DNA from: Anabaena sp. WA102
Lineage (GTDB): Bacteria > Cyanobacteriota > Cyanobacteriia > Cyanobacteriales > Nostocaceae
Direction of reading: 5' to 3'
Assembly (NCBI RefSeq): GCF_001277295.1
Contig: NZ_CP011456.1
Span: forward strand, 4,530,001 to 4,594,000
DNA length: 64,000 bases
Shown here: positions 1-8,921 of the stretch, one piece after another
Numbering within the stretch: the stretch's first letter is position 1
How the letters are laid out: each line of letters begins with the position of its first letter
Program-made: the position numbers and the translations under genes
Notes under the pieces: model-generated
What the model saw: only the letters and a program-made list of their open reading frames with translations
Told to the model about the DNA's origin: nothing
Database searches by the model: none

Positions 1-497
1 GCACTACCAACAATTTGCCGCAAGTTATTGAGTAAATATCTCCGTTGATGATGAAGAAGCTCATCATGTTTAGACCAAAGCCAAGGATAAGCAGGAACAG
101 TAATTAACAACCATCCAGACGGCTTCAGTTTTGCAGACAAAGCTTGCAAAGATGCAGTATCTTCTTCCAGATGTTCCAAGACATCTAATAATACTATGAG
201 GTCGAACTTTTGTTCAGGAAATGGAATATTATTTGGTAAAAAACCGGGCTGAATTTCTCCTATTTTCAGGTCATTAGCAAAATTTTGTGCTGTTTCATCT
301 AACTCCATACCATAGACTTTTCCATGATGACTAAGCATAGCTAAGTTACCTCCAGTTCCACAACCCGCTTCAAATATTTCTGCATTTGCGGGTAAATTCA
401 ACTTTTTAATAACTTGCTCAATGATTGATCGTCGGGCCACAAACCACCAATGTTTGTCTTCGACTTCCATCATTTCCTGATACATTTGAGATTCCAT
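1..497 (-). CDS. class I SAM-dependent methyltransferase, C-terminus outside window
   Basis: The 5' 165 codons of a minus-strand gene are visible; the rest lies beyond base 1. The translation starts MESQMYQEMMEVEDKHWWFV and contains glycine-rich SAM-binding motif I, EAGCGTGGN, at about residues 43-51. An acidic residue ends the next strand (YGMELD, about 62-67), followed by an LDVLEHLE motif. This is the standard Rossmann-fold layout of Methyltransf_11/23-type enzymes. The opening HWWFVARR is common in methyltransferases of polysaccharide and glycan clusters. It is the last gene of a same-strand run that includes GtrA, a GtrB-like glycosyltransferase and a sugar aminotransferase, so a sugar or lipid-linked substrate is the likely guess. 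The exact substrate is unknown. An alternative start is the ATG four codons downstream. Confidence 0.85.
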   Translation of the reverse strand, partial: MESQMYQEMMEVEDKHWWFVARRSIIEQVIKKLNLPANAEIFEAGCGTGGNLAMLSHHGKVYGMELDETAQNFANDLKIGEIQPGFLPNNIPFPEQKFDLIVLLDVLEHLEEDTASLQALSAKLKPSGWLLITVPAYPWLWSKHDELLHHQRRYLLNNLRQIVGS

Positions 498-559
498 TGC
501 TATTGATACCTCATTGAGATTAACGATTTGATGATTTTGATATCAGTTCATTAAGATGC

Positions 560-1048
560 TTAATTCTCTGTTTGGTCTAAAGATGCGTCTAATTCTGGAA
601 GAGCAGATAAATCAAGTTCTGTTTGTTGATCATTGTCACTTTTAAAGACAAAGCGATCGCTCATAATATAATTGATAGTCGCACCGAATAAACCTCCAAC
701 CAGTGTATTGATTTTATGATCAATACTCAAATAGTCTAACACGGGAAATAGAAAAAAAATTCGCGCAACTACTGCACTTCCTGCCGCTAAATGAAACAGG
801 GGAAGTTGCTTAAATAAAACTTCTTTAATCTTCCACTCCCCCTCTGTCCATATCCAAATACGATAAATGAAAAAACTCAATAACACAGAGAGTTCAATTG
901 ATATAGCATTGGCTATATTGTGTAGTACAGGAGTATCCCATCCCCACCAGTCAATCAGCAAAAAAATTAAAAATAAGTTAAAGCAGGTTGTGATACCTCC
1001 ACCGATCAGAAATTTAAAAATTTTCTCTAAAAATATGTTTCCTTCCAT
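560..1048 (-). CDS. GtrA-family membrane protein
   Basis: A protein of about 162 aa starting MEGNIFLEKIFKFLIGGG, with four hydrophobic segments and the GtrA-type opening (KFLIGGGITTCFNLFLIFLL). It ends with an acidic soluble tail. GtrA proteins are small four-helix membrane proteins thought to flip or help transfer polyprenyl-phosphate-linked sugars made by a GtrB-type glycosyltransferase. A GtrB-like gene lies two genes upstream in the same operon (1639-2796), which supports this role. I chose the start at 1048 because GAGGAA lies just upstream of that ATG. A longer frame reaches 1099 but has no ribosome-binding site that I can see. Confidence 0.85.
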   Translation of the reverse strand: MEGNIFLEKIFKFLIGGGITTCFNLFLIFLLIDWWGWDTPVLHNIANAISIELSVLLSFFIYRIWIWTEGEWKIKEVLFKQLPLFHLAAGSAVVARIFFLFPVLDYLSIDHKINTLVGGLFGATINYIMSDRFVFKSDNDQQTELDLSALPELDASLDQTEN

Positions 1049-1174
1049 TGATTCCTCAACAATTCGTAATTGGGTAATCAGCATCCATAAGCATACCACT
1101 TTTCAGGTGAAAACTAAAATAAAGGTGATAACAGCTTCCAGAACAATACTTGTCGGTTAAGCGCAACCAATTTC

Positions 1175-1585
1175 CTAAAGCTTTTGTGAAACCTGAATTT
1201 GATTCACAATTTCTGAAAGCGGCCAGTATCCCCAAGATTCTGTAATCTTCTGATTTTCAACCTTGAATATTTCCAACGCTTCAAATTTTATCTTTGCTCC
1301 ACTGGAAGGTATACCAAGAAATTCGCCCAGGTGCGTAGCTGTAAAGCAACCTCGAAACACCACTTTGTCATTTTCTTCAATTAGATCATCAATAATTACT
1401 TTAATATCTGGAAAGCTTTTATGAGTCAGCTTCAAAATCTCAATCGCATCCTCTACGCTTCGCACTTGAGGTAGCCCATGATCTATATAATTTGGAACAA
1501 TATACTTGTATGCAGCTTCGTAATCTTGAGTGTTATAGATTTCAAAAAAGCGTTTCACAACTTCTTTATTAGTCAGATTATTCAT
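1175..1585 (-). CDS. SnoaL-like / NTF2-fold polyketide-cyclase family protein
   Basis: A 136-aa protein with the ester-cyclase (SnoaL) pattern: KRFFEIYNTQDYEAAYKYIVPNYIDH near the N-terminus, then SFPDIKVIIDDLIEENDKVVFRG, then THLGEFLGIPSSGAKI and a C-terminal strand with WGYWPL. These small alpha+beta barrels act as cyclases, isomerases or hydrolases, and many have no assigned substrate. The gene lies between the GtrA and GT2 genes on the same strand, 53 bp after the glycosyltransferase stop, so it may be co-transcribed. Nothing in the sequence ties it to glycan chemistry. The function remains general. Confidence 0.75.
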   Translation of the reverse strand: MNNLTNKEVVKRFFEIYNTQDYEAAYKYIVPNYIDHGLPQVRSVEDAIEILKLTHKSFPDIKVIIDDLIEENDKVVFRGCFTATHLGEFLGIPSSGAKIKFEALEIFKVENQKITESWGYWPLSEIVNQIQVSQKL

Positions 1586-1638
1586 AAAACTCTGTTTTAA
1601 GATTAACAGGAAAATCTTACATGAATAGTGCTACATTG

Positions 1639-2796
1639 TCAACTTTTTTGATTGCATTCCAGATCCAGGGGATTATGGGAAAAACCGTGATATTCTTGCA
1701 CCAAATATAGTGGACGTTGCTTGGCTTCTTCATAAACTCGTCCTAAATATTCTCCAATTATCCCTAATCCTATCAACTGTATGCCACCGAGAAAGAGGAC
1801 AACGACCATTAAGGAATTATAGCCTGGTACTGTAATTCCTTTAATCATGGTTAAAATAATCAAAAAGGCGGCATACAAGAATGCCAAAAATGAGAGAACG
1901 AACCCCAAATAAGTCCAAATTTTTAGGGGAATAAGGCTAAAAGAGGTAATTCCATCAAGGGCAAAATTCCAAAGTTTCCAATAATTCCACTTGCTCTCTC
2001 CTTGATAACGGGGTTGGCGATCATAGAGGATTGAATATTGTTTGAAACCCACCCAAGCAAATAAACCTTTCATGAAACGAGTTCGTTCAGGAATTTTTTT
2101 GAGTGCTTCTACAACTCGTCGATCTAATAATCTAAAATCACCCACATTTGCAGGAATATCCACAGGACTTACCTTGGCTATAGTCCAATAAAATCCTTTA
2201 GCTGTTAAGCGTTTGACCCAACTATCATCTAACCGTAAACGACGTTGAGCATAAACTACATCATAACCCTCGCGCCACTTATCAATCAGTTGCTCAATTA
2301 GTTCTGGAGGGTCTTGAAGATCCGCATCTATTGGAATAACGGCTTTTCCCTGTGAGTGATTAATTCCTGCTGTTAACGCAATTTCCTTGCCAAAATTACG
2401 GGAGAAACTCACTATTTTAATAGCTGGATTTTGATAGTGGTGATTGATCAAAGACTTGACAGTATTGTCCCTACTGCCATCATCTATACAAATAATCTCA
2501 TAAGTAATGTTTAGCTTATTCAAAACTGAAGAAAGACGCTCAAATAAGTGATCAATATTAGGCTCTTCATTGTGAAGAGGTACTACTATAGACAACTCTA
2601 CACAATCTAAATTTGATTCCATTGGAGGTCTAAACTGATCACAGGCTTGATCGGGTGATATGGTTATGTTATCTCCTATTAATTGCTCATCAATAGTTAG
2701 CACCATTTTGTGTGTCCCTGGAGGAATATTAGCGGGAACTGAAATTTTTACTTTATGGTCTGTTGTTACAGTGGCAGTGGCTTCAATTGTTATCAT
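1639..2796 (-). CDS. GT2 family glycosyltransferase (GtrB/DPM1-like) with an N-terminal extra domain
   Basis: A 385-aa protein. Residues about 66-300 are a GT2 catalytic domain: SIVVPLHNEEPNID, CIDDGSRDNT, and the metal-binding stretch DADLQDPPELIEQL. Two C-terminal hydrophobic segments (about 292-350) follow, as in polyprenyl-phosphate sugar transferases of the GtrB and dolichol-phosphate mannose synthase type. The GtrA protein encoded downstream is its expected partner. The first 40 residues (MITIEATATVTTDHKVKI, then PPGTHKMVLTIDEQ) are unrelated to GT2. They resemble small beta-rich N-terminal segments seen in cyanobacterial antitoxin-like proteins. A plain GT2 start could be Met59 (base 2622), but the frame is open and begins with a normal ATG, so I keep the longer form. 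Confidence 0.88.
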   Translation of the reverse strand: MITIEATATVTTDHKVKISVPANIPPGTHKMVLTIDEQLIGDNITISPDQACDQFRPPMESNLDCVELSIVVPLHNEEPNIDHLFERLSSVLNKLNITYEIICIDDGSRDNTVKSLINHHYQNPAIKIVSFSRNFGKEIALTAGINHSQGKAVIPIDADLQDPPELIEQLIDKWREGYDVVYAQRRLRLDDSWVKRLTAKGFYWTIAKVSPVDIPANVGDFRLLDRRVVEALKKIPERTRFMKGLFAWVGFKQYSILYDRQPRYQGESKWNYWKLWNFALDGITSFSLIPLKIWTYLGFVLSFLAFLYAAFLIILTMIKGITVPGYNSLMVVVLFLGGIQLIGLGIIGEYLGRVYEEAKQRPLYLVQEYHGFSHNPLDLECNQKS

Positions 2797-2834
2797 TGTA
2801 ATTATTAAAAAAGGCGTAATATTTGCTAGATTTT

Positions 2835-3785
2835 TTAAAAAAAATATTTAACCAAATATTCTAGTCCTATCCTAGAAGCATAGGCGATAGCTTTTTTTGT
2901 ATTTTCCCCAGGTAACAATCCTTCGTTTAGTAACTTCTCAGCATCAGACTTATTGTTTAAACGTACAAGCCGCGAGTGTTCACTCAATCTTTGCGATTCA
3001 AAATGGTCTTCGTCAAGAGAGGTTTGAACTATAAAAACTAAGTCGTTTTCACTTGTAAAAGGATTTCCAGCAATCCCAACAAATTGAGTATTAGAATTAT
3101 TCAGTTCCATACAAATACCGACTTCTTCGGCTAACTCTTGTTGAGCATCAGTATAAAAGTTAATATTTGCAGGAATTTCATTAAATGTCGCCAGACCAGC
3201 TACAAAATTGAGTAATCCAGGACAATCAACATTGGAAGATCGTTCTCCAATGTAAATACCACCTTGTCTAGAGATAGGAATTACAGTAACACCCATTGTT
3301 CTAGAAAAATATACAAAGGGATCTTTATATTTTTCCAACCCTTTGATCATCAATTCTAATGACTCAATTTTAGTTCTTTCTATGTCTTGACGATATCTAG
3401 GATAAGTTGTCGGTCCAACTTCTAAATATAAAACTTCATTTTTGCAAAACCAATTTCCCCTTACACCTGCTCCAGACCATCTAGCTTTTCTATCATCATA
3501 TTTACTTTGTGTGCCGTCAGAAATTTCTCCTGATATAATTTGCGGTCGAATAATGTTATCTATGTACTCATGAAATTTGGTATTCACAGGCTCTCCGGTA
3601 ATATTTTGAGCAGCCTGTCCGGGAATAGTCCGAATTTCTGTGATGCCTGCAACTTCCTGGTGTTGAAGCAATGTTATATAATCTTTTCCTGTGGCCAAAG
3701 CTTCAGCTAAAACTTCACTATCTGGCAAAGTTACCAGATTGGTAACAAGTTTTTCTAGGCATTGAGTAAATTCAAAATTGCTCAT
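2835..3785 (-). CDS. Nudix-superfamily-like protein of unknown substrate
   Basis: A 316-aa soluble protein. I see a degenerate Nudix box around residues 195-223: GLATFNEIP, a short stretch, then QELAEEVGI. The last part fits the family pattern REUXEEXGU except that Q replaces R. Preceding conserved-looking stretches include GGIYIGERSSNVDCPG. The missing Arg may reduce activity or reflect a subfamily. The start codon overlaps the aminotransferase stop by one base (TAATG), which suggests translational coupling and a shared pathway, perhaps processing of a nucleotide-sugar or aminosugar. This is inference. No closer family is recognised. Confidence 0.6.
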   Translation of the reverse strand: MSNFEFTQCLEKLVTNLVTLPDSEVLAEALATGKDYITLLQHQEVAGITEIRTIPGQAAQNITGEPVNTKFHEYIDNIIRPQIISGEISDGTQSKYDDRKARWSGAGVRGNWFCKNEVLYLEVGPTTYPRYRQDIERTKIESLELMIKGLEKYKDPFVYFSRTMGVTVIPISRQGGIYIGERSSNVDCPGLLNFVAGLATFNEIPANINFYTDAQQELAEEVGICMELNNSNTQFVGIAGNPFTSENDLVFIVQTSLDEDHFESQRLSEHSRLVRLNNKSDAEKLLNEGLLPGENTKKAIAYASRIGLEYLVKYFF

Positions 3786-4873
3786 TACCCTAAATAAAAC
3801 TCACGGATTTTCTCAATAACATAAGCTTGATCTTCTGGCTTTAATCCATAAGCTGATGGTAATGAAATTCCTTGTTCATAAGCCTTCTCACTGATAGGAT
3901 ATTCAAGATTGGGGTCAACTAAATCTTTGTAGCAAGGCTGCATATGAAGAGGACAGAAAAAGCGCCTTGTTTGAATATCGTTACTCAACAAGAAGGTTTC
4001 TAATTCGGCTCGATTTTGGGCATAATATGAAGTAAACCAATATACAGGTTCACAGCGTTCATCTATTGGTAGTATTTGTAGTTGAGAGATATCTCCTAAT
4101 CCTTGATTGTAAATGTCACAGATTTCCTGCTTGCGGCGAATAATTTCTGGCAGTTTCTTGAGTTGTGCCACACCAATTGCTGATTGTAGTTCGGTAATAG
4201 AAAAGTTAAAACCTATATGTTCGTGTACAAATGTGCCTCTGCGATCGCGTCCGTGATTTTTTAACCGCCGACAAGCTTGGGCAATGGTGTCGCTTTGAGT
4301 GAGTATTATTCCTCCCTCACCACAAGTAATGGTTTTATTACCATAAAATGAAATAGCACTTACGTCACTTTGTAATCCTACGTGTTCTCCCTTGAATTTA
4401 ACGCCAATTCCTTGAGCAGCGTCTTCAATTATTTTCAGATTATACTCAAGAGCAAATTCTTTTACTGCAACCATGTCAGCACTTTGCCCGTATAAATGGA
4501 CTGGCATTATTGCCTTAGTGCGCTCTGTCACTAATGCTGCTGCTGCCTCAACATCAATACAAAGCGTGTCTTTTTTGACTTCACAAAAAACAGGTTTAGC
4601 TCCAGCCATAATTACAGCATTGGATGAAGCGACAAATGTAAGATTTGGGACAATTACTTCATCACCATAACCAATATCTAATGCTTTTAATCCACAGTAC
4701 AAAGCTGTAGTTCCATTGGAAGTAGCAATACTATGTTTAGATTGCGTTAATTGTTGTATTCCTGCTTCAAATTCAGCAGTGATTTTACTTTCCGTGAGAT
4801 ATGTCGAGTCAATTACGCGCTTAACTTCATCGAACTCTTTTTCATCAATCCAAGGTTCAATTTGAGAAATCAT
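3785..4873 (-). CDS. DegT/DnrJ/EryC1/StrS-family PLP sugar aminotransferase
   Basis: A 362-aa fold-type I PLP enzyme. Landmarks are SNGTTALYCGLKAL (phosphate-binding), GYGDEVIVPNLTFVAS, the PLP-ring Asp in IIEDAAQGIG, and the Schiff-base Lys180 in FYGNKTITCGEGG. These match nucleotide-sugar 3-/4-aminotransferases that make amino sugars for surface glycans. It heads the minus-strand operon 4873 to 1 and overlaps the Nudix-like gene by one base. The 95-bp gap to the divergent MATE gene should hold its promoter. Family-typical length; no defect seen. Confidence 0.9.
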   Translation of the reverse strand: MISQIEPWIDEKEFDEVKRVIDSTYLTESKITAEFEAGIQQLTQSKHSIATSNGTTALYCGLKALDIGYGDEVIVPNLTFVASSNAVIMAGAKPVFCEVKKDTLCIDVEAAAALVTERTKAIMPVHLYGQSADMVAVKEFALEYNLKIIEDAAQGIGVKFKGEHVGLQSDVSAISFYGNKTITCGEGGIILTQSDTIAQACRRLKNHGRDRRGTFVHEHIGFNFSITELQSAIGVAQLKKLPEIIRRKQEICDIYNQGLGDISQLQILPIDERCEPVYWFTSYYAQNRAELETFLLSNDIQTRRFFCPLHMQPCYKDLVDPNLEYPISEKAYEQGISLPSAYGLKPEDQAYVIEKIREFYLG

Positions 4874-4968
4874 AGTTAGCTAGAGAATGGTGTAAGATTG
4901 GTGAATAAATAAATGTGCAGTAGACTAACTTATCACACTATAAAATCAATTGCAAGCAAGAAAATTGA

Positions 4969-6330
4969 ATGAATACAAAAATTTTTTCCCAATACGACTT
5001 TCTATATCGCTTTTTGAAGATGGCTGCTCTCAATGTAGCGTCAAACATTATGATACCTTTAGCGGGTATAATGAGCGCAGCTTTCCTGGGACACCTTTCA
5101 AACATTAGTTATTTAGCAGGGGTGTCATTAGGCGGTCTTGTGTTTGATTTTCTCTACCACAGTTGTTTCTTTATCAAGTCAGGAACAACTGCGATTACAT
5201 CTCAAGCCGTCGGACGAGATGACCGAGAAGCAATACTTCTAACCGGACTACAAAATACTTTAATAGCTTTGGCATTGGGTCTGCTGATGCTACTGTTGCA
5301 ATACCCTCTGGGGAAGCTAGGCTTTATGTTGTTGAACGCCACTCCAGATGTGGAACTTGCTGGCATTGCTTATTTTAATAGCCGGATTTGGGGAGCGCCT
5401 GCGGCTTTAGTCAACTTAGTCTTAATTGGATGGTTTCTTGGACGAGAACAAAATCGCAACGTTTTGTTACTCACTATTGTTGGAAATGGTTCTAATGTTG
5501 CCCTGAATTACCTTTTCATTATCCTTTGGGATTGGGCAAGCATGGGGGCAGGAATATCGCAAGCTATGAGCCAGTACATAACCTTATTTGTAGGGTTTGT
5601 GATGATTAGCCGTGAAGTTACCTTAAAAGAAGTAGGTGCTTTAACAGGAAAACTCCTAAATTTGTCTGGCTTCCAAACTTCTTTCGTTCTGAATCGCAAT
5701 CTGTCTGTTAGGTTTATAGTTATCGTCTCTATTTTTGTCCTCTTCAATGCTTTTAGTGCAACACTGGGGACTGATGTTCTGGCTGAAAATATTTTACTTC
5801 TGCAAATAGTAGGATTAAGTATGTATATGTGCGATGGAGTGGAATATGCTACTGCAACTTTCACAGGTAACTTTAAAGGTCAAGGAGTAACACATAAATT
5901 TGTACCACTTTTGCAAGTTGGATTAGTAACTAACCTAGTAATTAGTTTAGTAATTGGGCTGGCTGCTGTCTTTTTTCCTGATCCTATATTTCATATATTC
6001 ACCAACCATTCTGAATTGATAGAAGCAATTAAAATTTATATCCCTTGGTTAGTTCTTGTGATCCTAGGCGCGGGAGTTACCTATATTCTAGATGGATATC
6101 TTGCTGGCTTGGGTGAAGGATCTGCTATCCGCAATACGTACTTGATTAGTGGCTCACTAGGACTGATTTCTCTATCTTTATCAACATTTTATTTTCATAG
6201 TAATCATTTCTTATGGTTAGCTTTATTTATGTTTATGTTATCTTGCGCTTTTACTTTGGGAATACAGATATATATGACTTTGCCATCAAAAGAGCAAAAT
6301 GAGGCTGTTGCCAACTCATTACCTAATTAA
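4969..6330 (+). CDS. MATE-family (DinF-like) efflux transporter
   Basis: A 453-aa integral membrane protein with about 12 hydrophobic segments. It has MATE hallmarks near the N-terminus (NVASNIMIPLAGIMSAAFLGHL, then GGLVFDFLYHSCFFIKSGTTAITSQAVGR). The two-half organisation is visible, with a polar linker around residues 215-240. MATE proteins export organic cations or small molecules using Na+ or H+ gradients; no substrate can be inferred. It is divergent from the aminotransferase gene and is followed after 68 bp by an aldo/keto reductase on the same strand. Length is normal for the family. Confidence 0.88.
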   Translation: MNTKIFSQYDFLYRFLKMAALNVASNIMIPLAGIMSAAFLGHLSNISYLAGVSLGGLVFDFLYHSCFFIKSGTTAITSQAVGRDDREAILLTGLQNTLIALALGLLMLLLQYPLGKLGFMLLNATPDVELAGIAYFNSRIWGAPAALVNLVLIGWFLGREQNRNVLLLTIVGNGSNVALNYLFIILWDWASMGAGISQAMSQYITLFVGFVMISREVTLKEVGALTGKLLNLSGFQTSFVLNRNLSVRFIVIVSIFVLFNAFSATLGTDVLAENILLLQIVGLSMYMCDGVEYATATFTGNFKGQGVTHKFVPLLQVGLVTNLVISLVIGLAAVFFPDPIFHIFTNHSELIEAIKIYIPWLVLVILGAGVTYILDGYLAGLGEGSAIRNTYLISGSLGLISLSLSTFYFHSNHFLWLALFMFMLSCAFTLGIQIYMTLPSKEQNEAVANSLPN

Positions 6331-6398
6331 TTTCTCTGGAAATGAAACTGACCAAATAATAAGTAATTCGTAATTAAGAAATCAAATACAAAATCAAA

Positions 6399-7343
6399 AT
6401 GAAATACAGACAATTGGGTAACAGCGAACTGCACGTTTCCGAAATCAGTCTCGGTTCCTGGGGTATTTATGAAGGTGTAGAACAGCAAAATGTAGAGGCT
6501 TCCATTCACAAAGCATTTGACGTTGGTATTAACTTGATTGACACTTCTAATTCTTACGCTGCCGGTGGCGCTGAGTCATTTTTGGGAGAAGTATTACAAG
6601 GAATTGAGCGATCTTCTTATATCTTAGCGACAAAAGTATTTTTTCCCATGTCACCTACTGATCAAGGACTTTCAGCAGTCCAGATCAAAAAACAAATTGA
6701 TGCTTCCTTAAAGCGATTGTGTACCGATTATATTGACCTGTATCAATGCCATCGCTACGATCCGAATACACCTTTGGAGGAAACAATGATGGCACTCACT
6801 GAGGTAGTGCATCAGGGAAAAGCTCGTTACATCGGCTTTAGCGAGTGGAGTCCAGAGCAAATTCAAGCAGCATTCAATCTGGCTGATGTTGAACACTTTG
6901 TTTCCAGTCAGCCCCAGTATTCTATGCTTTGGCGCGAACCGGAAGCGGAAGTCTTTCCATTGTGTGCAACTAATGGTGTTGGTCAGATTGTTTGGTCGCC
7001 GTTAGCTCAAGGTATACTCACAGGTAAATACCAGCCGGGACAAGCTCCTCCTCAAGATTCTCGCGCTGCAAACGAAAAAATGAATTTGTTTTTGCTGGAG
7101 AATTTGTTTAGCGATCGCATTCTCACAGCAGTACAGAAACTGAAACCCATTGCCCAAGACTTAAATTTGAGTATGGCACAGTTAGCTCTGGCTTGGGTAC
7201 TACACTCTGAATACGTATCTTCAGCAATTATCGGCGCTAGTCGTCCAGAACAAATTGTTGATAATGCTGCTGCATCAGGAGTGCAACTAAATGCCGATGT
7301 ATTGGCAGCAATTGACCAAGAACTGGCATCTGTGTGTCTTTAG
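6399..7343 (+). CDS. aldo/keto reductase (NADPH-dependent oxidoreductase)
   Basis: A 314-aa (alpha/beta)8-barrel protein with the full AKR catalytic tetrad: Asp48 and Tyr53 (IDTSNSY), Lys79 (LATKVF) and His118 (LYQCHRYDP). C-terminal NADPH-binding residues lie in SSAIIGASRPEQIVDN. The opening MKYRQLGNSELHVSEISLGS is typical of the AKR subgroup related to the Kv-beta channel subunit and YghZ. The physiological carbonyl substrate is unknown. Its 3' end lies 31 bp from the terminal repeat of a small mobile element (7375-7630). Confidence 0.9.
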   Translation: MKYRQLGNSELHVSEISLGSWGIYEGVEQQNVEASIHKAFDVGINLIDTSNSYAAGGAESFLGEVLQGIERSSYILATKVFFPMSPTDQGLSAVQIKKQIDASLKRLCTDYIDLYQCHRYDPNTPLEETMMALTEVVHQGKARYIGFSEWSPEQIQAAFNLADVEHFVSSQPQYSMLWREPEAEVFPLCATNGVGQIVWSPLAQGILTGKYQPGQAPPQDSRAANEKMNLFLLENLFSDRILTAVQKLKPIAQDLNLSMAQLALAWVLHSEYVSSAIIGASRPEQIVDNAAASGVQLNADVLAAIDQELASVCL

Positions 7344-7374
7344 ACCGGGGATTGTCAAAACTCCTGATTTATTT

Positions 7375-7630
7375 CTCCCGGTTCGCTCATTTTTTTTGGA
7401 GTTCGAGAAATTGCCAAAAAAATAGAAAATCTAGGTTTCGTAATGGTTTTAGCGATTTCCCGAAATTTAGCTTGAACTACCCTCGGTGCTAAAAACTCTA
7501 TTTTTATGCGAACTGCTTGCAGCAGCGCTTCGCTATCGCCTACGTCATAGTACATTTGAATTACAGGCTAAAACCCCTATTAAATCGTTCAGGTTTTTTC
7601 TAACTCAATTTAAAATAGGCGAACCGGGAG
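7375..7630. mobile_element. MITE-like element, 12-bp perfect terminal inverted repeats
   Basis: CTCCCGGTTCGC at 7375-7386 and its exact reverse complement GCGAACCGGGAG at 7619-7630 bound a 256-bp segment. It is flanked by a 6-bp direct repeat, TTATTT (7369-7374 and 7631-7636). The right copy contains the thiE stop codon. No transposase is encoded; the 66-codon frame inside (7355-7555, minus) is built partly from a dispersed repeat and is not a credible gene. The element fills most of the gap between the reductase and thiE genes. Confidence 0.75.
7508..7539 (-). repeat. dispersed 32-bp palindromic cyanobacterial repeat
   Basis: This is a minus-strand copy of the unit that reads GCGATAGCGAAGCGCTGCTG on its own strand and continues CAAGCAGTTCGC. 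At least five further copies are clustered at 53996-54320. It contains internal inverted parts (AAGCGCTG, CTGCTTGCAG). It sits inside the MITE at 7375-7630. Confidence 0.7.
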
Positions 7631-8668
7631 TTATTTGATGCGGTGCAGTTGGGAAAGAAAATACTGAGTTGACAATGTAGGTTGATCTGATTCGATAAGC
7701 GATCGCACTACAGCTACCCGTTGCGCTCCTGCATTCATCACATCATTCAAATTACTCATATCTATTCCCCCAATCGCAAACCAGGGAATTTGACAATTTT
7801 GGGATACATATTTCACATACTCTAAACCTGCTGCGGCTTTACCCGCTTTCGTCGGTGTTTCATACACAGGTCCCACACCAATATAATCCGCACCTTCGGC
7901 AATTGCCCCTTGCATTTCTTGAGGATTTGTGGTAGAGCGTCCGATAATACGCTGAGTTCCTAGTAATTGACGCGCTATAGCAATGGGCATATCCTGTTGT
8001 CCCAAATGGACACCATCAGCGTCCACAGCCAAAGCCAAATCCACCCGATCATTAATAATGAATAAAGCACCGTAATGGTGACATAATTCCCGCAGTCTTG
8101 TCGCCCGTTCTAGGCGGACTAAATCATCAGCAGTCTTTTCCCGATACTGTAACAGAGTTAAACCACCTTGAAGAGCCGCTTCGGCAATGGCGAATAAGTT
8201 ATCTGTGGGAGATGTTACTAGATATAAATGCGATCGCCATAATAACTGATGACGCTGATAACCCATCAAATTACTTTCTAGGGTATAAACCTGATAACGC
8301 ATTTGTTTACAAGCTATCCCCATATTTCCATGATAAAGTTTGCCATATTCTTCTAATACACGCAATGCTTCTTGCACACGGCAAAAATTAGCCTGTAATA
8401 GCGATGTAATATCAGCCCTTTGTTCCTCTTGGGGGTGACTTAAATCCGTTCCTGTATCACCCGGTGTATCGCGGGCTGCGCGGATTTCTGCCGTATGCCA
8501 AGCACCCAACTCTTGGCGCAAGTGTTTACATATACCTGAAAACTGGGCATTATTTAAACCAAACCGACACCACTCTTCAATAATTCGCAAACCCTCACGA
8601 GCGCGATCCAAATTAGCATCTAAAATGCGATAAACAGTTTGTTGTGTGTGACTATGGGCTGAAACCAT
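7631..8668 (-). CDS. thiE: thiamine-phosphate synthase, cyanobacterial two-domain form
   Basis: A 345-aa protein that joins 4-amino-5-hydroxymethyl-2-methylpyrimidine diphosphate and thiazole phosphate to give thiamine phosphate. The C-terminal ThiE barrel (about residues 140-345) shows LLQYREKTADD, INDRVDLALAVDADGVHLGQ, IGRSTTNPQEM, GADYIGVGPVYETPTKAG and PWFAIGGID. The first 130 residues (YRILDANLDRAREGLRIIEEW) form the N-terminal ThiD2-like domain that cyanobacterial ThiE proteins typically carry. It is a single gene; its stop codon lies in the target duplication of the element at 7375-7630. Confidence 0.95.
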   Translation of the reverse strand: MVSAHSHTQQTVYRILDANLDRAREGLRIIEEWCRFGLNNAQFSGICKHLRQELGAWHTAEIRAARDTPGDTGTDLSHPQEEQRADITSLLQANFCRVQEALRVLEEYGKLYHGNMGIACKQMRYQVYTLESNLMGYQRHQLLWRSHLYLVTSPTDNLFAIAEAALQGGLTLLQYREKTADDLVRLERATRLRELCHHYGALFIINDRVDLALAVDADGVHLGQQDMPIAIARQLLGTQRIIGRSTTNPQEMQGAIAEGADYIGVGPVYETPTKAGKAAAGLEYVKYVSQNCQIPWFAIGGIDMSNLNDVMNAGAQRVAVVRSLIESDQPTLSTQYFLSQLHRIK

Positions 8669-8921
8669 TACAAAACCTCATTTTTAATGTTTTTATAGTA
8701 ATAGCCAGCTTGATTCATATTTTAATATTTTGATTATTAAATATTTGCTAACTAATCGCGGTCAATTTGTCAAGATACAAGTAACATCATAGACATACTA
8801 CTATATAAATAGTATAAAAATTGATTGTATAGCAGTTGCCAGATAGCTGTTGATATCCAGTCTCAGATCCAAATAGACTTTCAGTGTTGTTACTATAAGT
8901 TTCAGAGGAGTTTTAGAAACA

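Noticed and set aside
1049..1099. Longer start for the GtrA gene at 1099
   Set aside because: The extra 17 residues are not GtrA-like and a good GAGGAA site precedes the ATG at 1048.
7355..7555. 66-codon minus-strand frame
   Set aside because: It lies inside a MITE and is built partly from a dispersed 32-bp repeat.
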